From assembly GCF_001562015.1 (NCBI RefSeq), contig NZ_LASA01000014.1, forward strand, positions 1 to 34,176: DNA of 34,176 bases, given 5' to 3'. A program made the translations under genes and the position numbers. This document shows, piece after piece, positions 18,232 to 25,159 of the stretch (position 1 is the first letter of the stretch; the number at the start of each line of letters is the position of its first letter). This stretch comes from Endozoicomonas arenosclerae. Its GTDB lineage: Bacteria; Pseudomonadota; Gammaproteobacteria; Pseudomonadales; Endozoicomonadaceae. The notes below the pieces were generated by a model. It worked only from the letters and a program-made list of their open reading frames with translations, was not told the origin of the DNA and searched no databases.

Positions 18232-19506
18232 TTATCTCCACGCAAAACGTTTCACTTGTAATGGCTCGATATCAATGCTCGGTGTTTCCCTGAGCAGCAG
18301 CTCCGACACTAATTGTGCCGTAGCCGTTGACTGTGTCAGGCCAAGATGGCCATGACCAAACGCATAAACGATATTTCTGGATCGGGTCGAATAATCAATC
18401 ACAGGCAGGGTATCAGGGGTTGACGGTCTGGCTCCCATCCACTCTTTCCCCTCCTTGATTTCCAACCCAGGCAAAAACTGACTGGCTTTTTCCGCCATCA
18501 GTTTTGATCGACGGTAATTCGGGGCACGGTCCAGCCTGGCTATCTCTGAAGCTCCGCCAATGCGATAACCGTTCTCAAGAGGAGTGAACACAAAGCCATG
18601 ATCACTGAAGACCAGGGTGCGCTCAATCGGATTTAAAAGTGCAGCCTGGGGGAGTGTCGTGTTGTAGCCACGCTCCCCCACCATTGGAACCTTGTCGCCC
18701 AGTTGCTTGCTGAGTTCGGCAGACCAGGGTCCGGCGGCAATCACCACCTGTCTGGCTTCCAGCTGCTGACCGCTGTCAAGGATCACTTCTACAGTTCGGT
18801 CTTGTGATCCATTGCCTGGATCAATACTTTTGACTTCGCCATAGACGACAGATGCGCCACGGCGAATAAGATGTTTGTATAAGGCATGGCAGTAATCTGC
18901 CGGATCGGACACCGAGCTCCAGGCGGGCACAAAAACACCCGCCAGAAACCGGTCTGAAAGGCCGGACTGGAACTCATGCAACGCCTGACCTTCGTAGCAT
19001 GAGTAGTCCAGCCCGTGCCTGGCCCTGTATTGCCAGTTCGCCTGATCCCGGCGGTAGCTCTCCCGGCTCTGATAGAGATGCAGGGCGCCATTGTCCCTGA
19101 TCATACTTTTCAGTCCGGTTCGCTCCAGAACGGTCTGAAAGCTGGTTTGCCCAAGCTCCATCAGACTGGCCTGACCGACAATACTTTTTTCGAATTGAGA
19201 TGAACGGGATGCACGAAGAAAGCGCAGCAACCAGGTCATGGTAAAGGGCAGGTCACCGGGCACTACGGAAAAAGGCCCTAATGGATCCATCAGCCATTTG
19301 ATTGATTTTTTTACCATGCCCGGTGAAGCCAGAGGCATGATGTCTGAAAAAGCCAACCCTGCGGCATTGCCACGACTGGCCCCGGCGGCGACTTCTTCTT
19401 TTTCAATCAGAGTGACTTTCAGCCCCTGGTCCACCAGCTTTTCGGCCACACTCAGACCAATAATGCCGGCACCAATAACCAGAACGTCTACTGCTTTGTT
19501 ATTCAA
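18232..19506 (-). CDS. FAD-dependent D-hydroxyproline oxidase/dehydrogenase (DadA-like), about 424 aa
   Basis: A DadA-family flavoprotein. In this setting it should oxidise cis-4-hydroxy-D-proline to 1-pyrroline-4-hydroxy-2-carboxylate at the membrane or in the cytoplasm. The N-terminal FAD-binding motif is V-I-G-A-G-I-I-G-L-S (residues 11-20), then VTLIEKEEVAAGASRGNAAGL; the C-terminal part has WMGARPSTPDTLPVIDY and YAFGHGHLGLT, typical of DadA-like amine oxidases. I place the start at the TTG at 19506 because GGGAGGG lies 5 nt upstream and the FAD motif follows at the normal distance; the frame can be read from 19566 but that would run through an intercistronic hairpin. It is a single-subunit type, unlike the multi-subunit dehydrogenases of some pseudomonads. 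Confidence 0.87.
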   Translation of the reverse strand: MNNKAVDVLVIGAGIIGLSVAEKLVDQGLKVTLIEKEEVAAGASRGNAAGLAFSDIMPLASPGMVKKSIKWLMDPLGPFSVVPGDLPFTMTWLLRFLRASRSSQFEKSIVGQASLMELGQTSFQTVLERTGLKSMIRDNGALHLYQSRESYRRDQANWQYRARHGLDYSCYEGQALHEFQSGLSDRFLAGVFVPAWSSVSDPADYCHALYKHLIRRGASVVYGEVKSIDPGNGSQDRTVEVILDSGQQLEARQVVIAAGPWSAELSKQLGDKVPMVGERGYNTTLPQAALLNPIERTLVFSDHGFVFTPLENGYRIGGASEIARLDRAPNYRRSKLMAEKASQFLPGLEIKEGKEWMGARPSTPDTLPVIDYSTRSRNIVYAFGHGHLGLTQSTATAQLVSELLLRETPSIDIEPLQVKRFAWR

Positions 19507-19528
19507 GGTATCCCTCCCACCTTCTAAT

Positions 19529-19559
19529 ACTCTGGTCTGAGCAATTTTCAGACCAGAGT
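19529..19559 (-). promoter_or_regulatory. Intercistronic stem-loop between deaminase and oxidase genes
   Basis: ACTCTGGTCTGA (19529-19540) and its exact complement (19548-19559) form a 12-bp stem with a 7-nt loop in the roughly 100-nt gap after the deaminase gene. No T run follows on the minus strand, so it looks more like an mRNA processing or stability element than a full terminator. It could make the first gene more abundant than the rest. Confidence 0.5.
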
Positions 19560-19605
19560 CACGCAAACCCTTACAACCCTGTACTTCTTGCGTGCTTAAA
19601 CTTTT

Positions 19606-20502
19606 TTAACCCAGTTCTGGCAGAACGGGACGACAGGCGATGGCCTCCCGAACAACGGCTTCTACATGGGCTCTGCGCTCACCGACCAAAGGCAATCTTG
19701 GCGCACGAACATTCTCAGTGGATTCAATTTCAATGGCTTCTGCCAGTTTGATGTTTTGCACCAGATAGGTGGATACATCGAGATCCAACAAAGGGCGGAA
19801 CCAGCGATAAATGGCCCGCGCCTCGTCATGGCGCCCCTGCTGGATCAATTGATAGATGGCTACTGACTCTTTGGGGAATGCCACTACCAGACCGGCGACC
19901 CAACCCACTGCGCCTGCTGTTATTGCTTCAAAAGCAAGGTTATCTACGCCCGTAAGAATGTTGTATCGATCACCCAGCTCATTAATGATGTCTGTGGTTC
20001 GACGAATATCATCCGAGCTTTCCTTTATGGCAACAAAGCGAGAATCTTTGGCCAGTTCTTTCATCATCCCGGGAGTCACATCCACCCGATAGGCGACACG
20101 ATTAGAATATATCATAACAGGTAAATCACCCGCTTCTGCAACCGCTCTAAGGGCTGCAATGGTTTCGCGCTCATCGGTGTGATAGATGGGACTGGGTACG
20201 ATCATCAAACCATCAGCCCCTGCACGGCGGGCTTCTTCTGCCAGTGAGCAGGCATCTCTGGTTGAAGCTTCATTAATGGTTAACAGTGTTGGTTTATTCT
20301 GACTGGCTTCCTTTGCCAGCTTAAGAACAGTCAATTTCTCTTCAGTACTCAACATGGAGCCTTCACCCAGAGAGCCACCGACAATAAAGCCGTCACAGCC
20401 TGCAGCCATCATATAGTCAAAGCAACGTTTCATCTCCGGAAGATCCAGCTGGTCCCGGTCACTTAATTTAGTAGTGACTGCTGGAATAACACCTGACCAC
20501 AT
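19606..20502 (-). CDS. lhpC: 1-pyrroline-4-hydroxy-2-carboxylate deaminase (DapA/NAL family), 298 aa
   Basis: A class I aldolase-fold enzyme of the dihydrodipicolinate synthase family, expected to convert the oxidase product to 2-oxoglutarate semialdehyde and ammonia. The Schiff-base lysine is in F-V-A-I-K-E-S-S (Lys160), the catalytic tyrosine in V-M-I-Y-S-N (Tyr132), and the N-terminal GGSLGEGSMLS corresponds to the GTTGE loop. The pathway assignment comes from its place with the epimerase, oxidase and semialdehyde dehydrogenase. It is the first gene of the leftward operon, with AAGGAA about 9 nt before the ATG and the palindromic operator about 100-130 bp upstream. Dihydrodipicolinate synthase is much less likely here. 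Confidence 0.88.
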   Translation of the reverse strand: MWSGVIPAVTTKLSDRDQLDLPEMKRCFDYMMAAGCDGFIVGGSLGEGSMLSTEEKLTVLKLAKEASQNKPTLLTINEASTRDACSLAEEARRAGADGLMIVPSPIYHTDERETIAALRAVAEAGDLPVMIYSNRVAYRVDVTPGMMKELAKDSRFVAIKESSDDIRRTTDIINELGDRYNILTGVDNLAFEAITAGAVGWVAGLVVAFPKESVAIYQLIQQGRHDEARAIYRWFRPLLDLDVSTYLVQNIKLAEAIEIESTENVRAPRLPLVGERRAHVEAVVREAIACRPVLPELG

Positions 20503-20600
20503 TTTTCTTATTTCCTTATTGGTATCTATGAGCTTTCCATCAGAAAGAGGGAAAAGGATTTCGTTTTATTTTTATTGTTTTTAAATAATGTACTCATACG

Positions 20601-20630
20601 GTATTGCATATTGTATCCAATATGCAATAC
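20601..20630. promoter_or_regulatory. Long palindrome, putative GntR operator controlling the catabolic operon and gntR
   Basis: Two perfect 13-bp arms (GTATTGCATATTG at 20601-20613 and its complement at 20618-20630) flank TATC. The centre (20608-20623) differs by one base from the 16-bp palindrome before the M43 protease. A related half-site, GGATACAATG, lies at 20651-20660, where TACAAT could also be part of the gntR -10. It is placed between the divergent deaminase and gntR genes. Leftward, TTGGAT and TATGAG spaced 16 nt overlap the palindrome and could be the operon promoter, which would fit repression. Regulator identity is inferred. Confidence 0.75.
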
Positions 20631-20845
20631 TTTTTTTACTTCTGACTCTCGGATACAATGTAACGGTTGGACAAGAAGTCGAATTTGTTGACCAAGTCAC
20701 AGTATTTGAGAGTGTTCAGAATCAGTGTCGAGCGTTCTGAAAATACCTCTCATCAACAGCCAAGAGCGAAGAAAAATATTTTGTGCCAGCCTCAAACAGC
20801 AAAAATGGCCAGTCAGAATATTTTTCACGTACTAGAACAAGGAAC

Positions 20846-21532
20846 ATGATTGTGTATGAAGAAATAAAATCTCGCGCTGTAGATCTGACCAAGACCGCTT
20901 CGTCTTCAGAAATTATTTTTAATGCGCTCAGGGATGAAATCATCAGCGGTCGTCTACCGGCCGGAAAAGCGGTAAAGCAGGAACACGTTGCCAAACTGTT
21001 TAATGTTTCCCGTATTCCTGTCAGGGAAGCGCTGATGCGTCTCGAAAGCCAGGGGCTGGTGTTTAACCAACGCCACAAAGGGTATGTGGTGACGCCCCTG
21101 TCTACCGATATGGTGGCTGAAATTTATGAACTCAGAGCCAACCTTGAGCCGCTGATTATGGTCAAGGCCGTTGAGAATATGACCCAGGAAACACTGGAAG
21201 AAGCCCGCGCCTATTGCGACTCATTCGGTGAAGAAACCGATCCCTCAAGATGGGGAGAATGGAACCGGCTGTTCCATGAAACTCTGTACAGAGACTCCAA
21301 CCGGCCTTACCACCTCAAGGTGATTGACGGTGCCATCGACAGGGTTGACCCTTATCTGCGTGCCCAGCTGATCCTGACGGACGGAATGGACACAGCCAGA
21401 AAAGAGCACATGGGTATTTTCGAAGCCTGCGCCAAGGGCGATGCAGAACTGGCAGCCCAGTTAACCCGGGAACATATCCTGGAGTCGTACGACGCACTGG
21501 TGGGCTATCTGAAGCAAAATCAGTCTTCCTGA
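20846..21532 (+). CDS. GntR-family (FadR/FCD subfamily) transcriptional regulator, about 228 aa
   Basis: A one-component regulator with an N-terminal winged helix (about residues 20-85: IIFNALRDEIISGRLPAGKAVKQEHVAKLFNVSRIPVREALMRLESQGLV..GYVV) and an all-helical FCD ligand domain (about 90-215) with several His/Asp residues (LFHETLYRDSN, RKEHMGIFEA, REHI) that could bind metal and a carboxylic acid. It is divergent from the hydroxyproline operon with the palindrome between them, so autoregulation and control of the pathway are likely. The ligand is probably a hydroxyproline-pathway metabolite (inference). I use the ATG at 20846 (AAGGA just upstream); a GTG at 20852 has better spacing, and an upstream GTG at 20783 would add an unlikely N-terminus. 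Confidence 0.88.
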   Translation: MIVYEEIKSRAVDLTKTASSSEIIFNALRDEIISGRLPAGKAVKQEHVAKLFNVSRIPVREALMRLESQGLVFNQRHKGYVVTPLSTDMVAEIYELRANLEPLIMVKAVENMTQETLEEARAYCDSFGEETDPSRWGEWNRLFHETLYRDSNRPYHLKVIDGAIDRVDPYLRAQLILTDGMDTARKEHMGIFEACAKGDAELAAQLTREHILESYDALVGYLKQNQSS

Positions 21533-21727
21533 TTAAATCTGGAAAGTCTGTCATACAGTCGCCTGTGACCATAGACAAACAGAATCCGCTACACGACTGA
21601 AACTACCCATTCAGTCAGTAGCCGCTTCATTGCCATGGATCGTTCAGCTAACGGCCGTGGGAGAGGAAACCATTCTCGATGCCTTTGGGCAAAAAGAATG
21701 AACACAATAAAAAGAACGAGGAACCTC

Positions 21728-23308
21728 ATGTCAATCGCAGGAAAACTGTTACTGGGCCAGGATCAGGTCCAGGGACAAGGCAGCTCTTTTCAAGCCATCA
21801 ATCCGGCCACCCATACTGAAACAGGCCCGGTTTATGGCAGTGCCACCCAGGCTGATGTAAACAAAGCCTGCACGCTGGCATCCGAAGCTTTTGGAAGTTA
21901 CCGACGCACTTCACCGGAGCAACGCGCCCACTTTCTGGATCGTCTGGCTGACCGTATTGAGCAACTGGATGAGGAGCTCGTTACTGTCGCCTGTTCTGAA
22001 ACTGGACTGCCCGCTGCACGAATTCAAGGTGAAAAAGGCCGAACCATTGGCCAGATCCGGATGTTCGCTGAAGTGGTCAGAACCGGACTCTGGCAGTCTC
22101 CAACCCTTGATTCAGCTTTACCTGATCGTCAGCCTTTGCCCAGGCCGGATTTACGTCGCAGTTATGTCCCTCTTGGCCCTGTTGCTGTTTTTGGTGCCAG
22201 TAATTTCCCCCTAGCTTTTTCTGTAGCCGGTGGTGATACAGTTTCAGCCCTGGCAGCTGGAGCCCCTGTTGTAGTTAAAGCACACAGTGCACACCCTGGT
22301 ACGTCAGAGATCATGGGGCGCGCTCTTCAACAAGCCATTAAAGACTGCAATTTGCACCCAGGCACATTTTCACTTCTATTCGATAAAGGTTTGGAAGTGG
22401 CAGAACAACTGGTGACGAACCCTGCGATAAAGGCTGTTGGGTTCACCGGTTCGCAGGCCGGTGGTGAAGCCCTGATGAGACTCGCTGCAGCCAGACCGGA
22501 ACCCATCCCGGTGTTCGCAGAAATGGGCAGCACCAACCCGGTCTATCTTCTACCTGATGCACTGAACACCCGGGCTTCTGAATTTGCTGAAGGCTATAGT
22601 GCTTCTTTAACTATGGGCGCAGGCCAATTCTGTACCAACCCGGGATTACTGATTGCCATTGACAGTCCACAACTGAACTCTCTCATTGATGAAATAAGCC
22701 AGAAGCTTGATGTCACTGAGTCTCAAACCATGCTCACCCCTGGCATCTACAGAAATTATGTTCAGAAGGTCGATAAGCTGCTCAGTAAAAAAGACATAAC
22801 GGTTCATACCTCTTGCAAATCTGCCATAGCGGCAAACCAATGCCACCCCATGTTATTCAGCGTAACGTCTGAACTTTTTTTAAACGACAACAGCCTGGGT
22901 GAAGAAGTGTTTGGCCCTTCCGCCATGGTCGTGCGTTGCAAAAACCTGGATGAGATGCTGAATCTCACCCGAAACCTTGAAGGCCAGCTCACAGCCACCA
23001 TTCACTGCCAGCCAAAAGACCATGACAGCGCAGAAGCTTTACTCCATGAGTTGGAGCTGAAAGCTGGACGCATTCTGTTTAATGGTTTCCCAACCGGTGT
23101 TGAAGTGAGCCATGCCATGGTTCACGGCGGTCCTTATCCGGCAGCATCAGACAGTCGTGGCACATCAGTTGGTTCCTCTGCCATTCAGAGATTCCTCCGA
23201 CCGGTTTGTTACCAGAATACACCTGAAACATTATTACCCCAGACCATCGACAGTAAGAATTCCCTGAATCTCAGAAGACTGCAAGATGGCCGTTACAACG
23301 ACCAGTAA
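21728..23308 (+). CDS. 2-oxoglutarate semialdehyde (2,5-dioxovalerate) dehydrogenase, 526 aa
   Basis: An NAD(P)-dependent aldehyde dehydrogenase making 2-oxoglutarate from its semialdehyde, the last step of 4-hydroxyproline breakdown. Active-site residues are Cys302 in G-A-G-Q-F-C-T-N-P-G, Glu265 in F-A-E-M-G-S-T-N-P and Asn159 in G-A-S-N-F-P-L-A-F; Lys184 in VVVKAHSAHPGTS binds the cofactor. The roughly 525-residue length and the FCTNPGL motif match the ketoglutarate-semialdehyde group found in hydroxyproline clusters rather than general aldehyde dehydrogenases. The ATG at 21728 has GAGGA 6 nt upstream; the frame is open from 21635. It is downstream of gntR across about 195 nt, and a start for the aminopeptidase lies within its last codons, so the two are likely cotranscribed. 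Confidence 0.88.
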   Translation: MSIAGKLLLGQDQVQGQGSSFQAINPATHTETGPVYGSATQADVNKACTLASEAFGSYRRTSPEQRAHFLDRLADRIEQLDEELVTVACSETGLPAARIQGEKGRTIGQIRMFAEVVRTGLWQSPTLDSALPDRQPLPRPDLRRSYVPLGPVAVFGASNFPLAFSVAGGDTVSALAAGAPVVVKAHSAHPGTSEIMGRALQQAIKDCNLHPGTFSLLFDKGLEVAEQLVTNPAIKAVGFTGSQAGGEALMRLAAARPEPIPVFAEMGSTNPVYLLPDALNTRASEFAEGYSASLTMGAGQFCTNPGLLIAIDSPQLNSLIDEISQKLDVTESQTMLTPGIYRNYVQKVDKLLSKKDITVHTSCKSAIAANQCHPMLFSVTSELFLNDNSLGEEVFGPSAMVVRCKNLDEMLNLTRNLEGQLTATIHCQPKDHDSAEALLHELELKAGRILFNGFPTGVEVSHAMVHGGPYPAASDSRGTSVGSSAIQRFLRPVCYQNTPETLLPQTIDSKNSLNLRRLQDGRYNDQ

Positions 23309-23333
23309 GAGCACCTGTGGAACAAAAATAATT

Positions 23334-25115
23334 ATGGAAACCATCAAAGATCGTGTCAGTCAGTTCCAGGAACTGATGAGCAAGAAAAATATCGATGCCT
23401 GGATTCTTCCGAGCAGTGACGCACACAATAGCGAATACGTTGCTGATTACTGGAAAGGACGAGCCTGGCTGTCCGGATTTACCGGTTCTGCCGGTACTCT
23501 GGTTGTTACTCAGAAAGAAGCCGGTTTATGGACCGATGGGCGTTACTTTATCCAGGCCGAAAAAGAGCTGGAAGGCTCGGGCATCACACTGTTCAGAATG
23601 TTTAACCCAGGGGTTCCAAATCTGAATGAATGGCTGGCGGATACGCTGGCAGACAGTGCCGTCATTGGCTTCGACGGCACTGTCATCAGTCAGAATCAGG
23701 CCAAAGGCGTTTTAAAGGCTTTTTCGGATAAACCCGTTACCCTGAGTTCCGATGATGATCTGTTGTCTGCTATCTGGGAAGACCGCCCCGCCCTGCCTGT
23801 TGAATCCGTCTTTCGTCATGAAGACCGCTATGCAGGAAAAACTACGCAGGAAAAGTTGGCTGAAATCCGTACCAGCATGGCTGAAAGCAATGCCGATTAT
23901 CACTTGCTGACAACACTGGATGACATTGCCTGGACATTGAATCTGCGTGGCAGTGATGTGCCCATGAACCCTGTGTTTATCAGCTATCTAATGATCGGCC
24001 CCGAAAAAGCTACCGTCTTTGTTGATCCTGCCAAACTGGATGAAACTATCATTCAGTATCTGTCAGCATCCGGCGTTGAAGCCCAACTCTATTCTTGCGT
24101 CTGGGATCGTTTATCCACCCTGCCAGAAAACAGCTCTGTATTACTCGACCCAGCCAAAGCCAGCCGAGCCATCTTTGATGCATTACCTGAAAGTGTTTCG
24201 GCGGTTGAAGGTAAAAATCCCAGCACATTGATGAAAGCCATCAAAAACAGCACCGAAACAGAACATTTCAGACAGGCCCTGCGCAAAGACGGTGTTGCTA
24301 TGGTGCGTTTTATGAAGTGGCTGGAAGAGGAAGTGCCTTCGGGAACAGTAACTGAGCTGTCTGCCGAAACAAAACTCACTCAACTTCGTGCTGAAATGGA
24401 CGGCTATAAAGAAGACAGTTTCCGCACTATTGCTGGCTATCGGGAACACGGCGCCATGATGCACTATGCGGCATCTGAAGAGTCCGATGTAACCGTTCAG
24501 CCCGGAAGCTTTTTCCTTGTGGATTCCGGTGGTCAGTACCCGGACGGCACGACGGACATCACCCGAACCTTCTCTTATGGCGAGCTGACTGAACAGGAAA
24601 AGAAAGATTACACGCTGGTGCTTCAAGGTCATATTGACCTTTCCATGGCCGTTTTCAAGACAGGTTCCTGTGGGTGCAACCTTGATATTCTGGCCAGAGG
24701 ACCGCTTTGGAAAGAGGGTATTGATTACGGTTGTGGCACCGGACACGGAGTTGGCTTCTTCCTGAACGTTCACGAAGGGCCACAAGGATTCAGTCAGAAA
24801 CTGATTGATGAACCCCTGAAGCCCGGCATGGTCATCACCAATGAGCCCGGCATCTACCGTGAAGGCATTCATGGGGTGCGCATAGAAAACATCATGCTGA
24901 TCAAAGAGCATTCAGAAACCGAGTTTGGCTCATTCCTCAGCTTTGAAGCGATTACGCTCGCTCCTATCTGTACAAGAGCCATCAATGTTGAAGAACTAAG
25001 CCATGCTCAACGACAGTGGTTAAATGATTATCATCAGACGGTTTTTGAGGAGCTTGCTCCGATGATGTCGGAAGAAGAGCAGGTGTTTTTGAAACTGAAG
25101 ACTGCTGCGGTTTGA
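23334..25115 (+). CDS. Xaa-Pro aminopeptidase (M24B, aminopeptidase P1 type), about 593 aa
   Basis: A cytoplasmic metallopeptidase that removes the first residue from peptides with proline, or hydroxyproline, in second position. It has the long three-domain form (two creatinase-like N-terminal domains, then the pita-bread domain). Start features are DAWILPSSDAHNSEYVADYWKGRAWLSGFTGSAG. Metal ligands are visible in VDSGGQYPDGTTDITRTF (two Asp), GTGHGVG (His), TNEPGIY (Glu) and GVRIENIML (Glu). I prefer the ATG at 23334; an in-frame ATG at 23286 overlaps the dehydrogenase gene and has no better ribosome site. Position in a hydroxyproline locus fits a role in finishing collagen-type peptides. A bidirectional terminator follows. 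Confidence 0.88.
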   Translation: METIKDRVSQFQELMSKKNIDAWILPSSDAHNSEYVADYWKGRAWLSGFTGSAGTLVVTQKEAGLWTDGRYFIQAEKELEGSGITLFRMFNPGVPNLNEWLADTLADSAVIGFDGTVISQNQAKGVLKAFSDKPVTLSSDDDLLSAIWEDRPALPVESVFRHEDRYAGKTTQEKLAEIRTSMAESNADYHLLTTLDDIAWTLNLRGSDVPMNPVFISYLMIGPEKATVFVDPAKLDETIIQYLSASGVEAQLYSCVWDRLSTLPENSSVLLDPAKASRAIFDALPESVSAVEGKNPSTLMKAIKNSTETEHFRQALRKDGVAMVRFMKWLEEEVPSGTVTELSAETKLTQLRAEMDGYKEDSFRTIAGYREHGAMMHYAASEESDVTVQPGSFFLVDSGGQYPDGTTDITRTFSYGELTEQEKKDYTLVLQGHIDLSMAVFKTGSCGCNLDILARGPLWKEGIDYGCGTGHGVGFFLNVHEGPQGFSQKLIDEPLKPGMVITNEPGIYREGIHGVRIENIMLIKEHSETEFGSFLSFEAITLAPICTRAINVEELSHAQRQWLNDYHQTVFEELAPMMSEEEQVFLKLKTAAV

Positions 25116-25126
25116 CCTGGCTATGG

Positions 25127-25154
25127 AAAGGAAGCCCTTGAATGGGCTTCCTTT
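25127..25154. terminator. Bidirectional intrinsic terminator
   Basis: AAAGGAAGCCC (25127-25137) pairs perfectly with GGGCTTCCTTT (25144-25154) over a 6-nt loop, with A/T ends on both sides. It sits between the convergent aminopeptidase and M16 peptidase genes. Confidence 0.85.
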
Positions 25155-25159
25155 CTGAC

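Noticed and set aside
18232-19506. Reading the flavoprotein as D-alanine dehydrogenase (DadA)
   Set aside because: Same family, but no alanine racemase is nearby and the neighbours define the hydroxyproline pathway.
19606-20502. Reading the DapA-family gene as dihydrodipicolinate synthase
   Set aside because: It shares an operon with hydroxyproline epimerase and D-hydroxyproline oxidase genes and lies near the semialdehyde dehydrogenase; lysine synthesis does not fit.
21548-21558. CTGTCATACAG dyad upstream of the semialdehyde dehydrogenase gene
   Set aside because: Odd-length centre and only loosely like the other operators; it could be a weak site but cannot be supported by itself.
21595-21616. 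Short hairpin (7-bp stem) between gntR and the dehydrogenase gene
   Set aside because: Short stem without a T run; not enough to call a terminator splitting the two genes.
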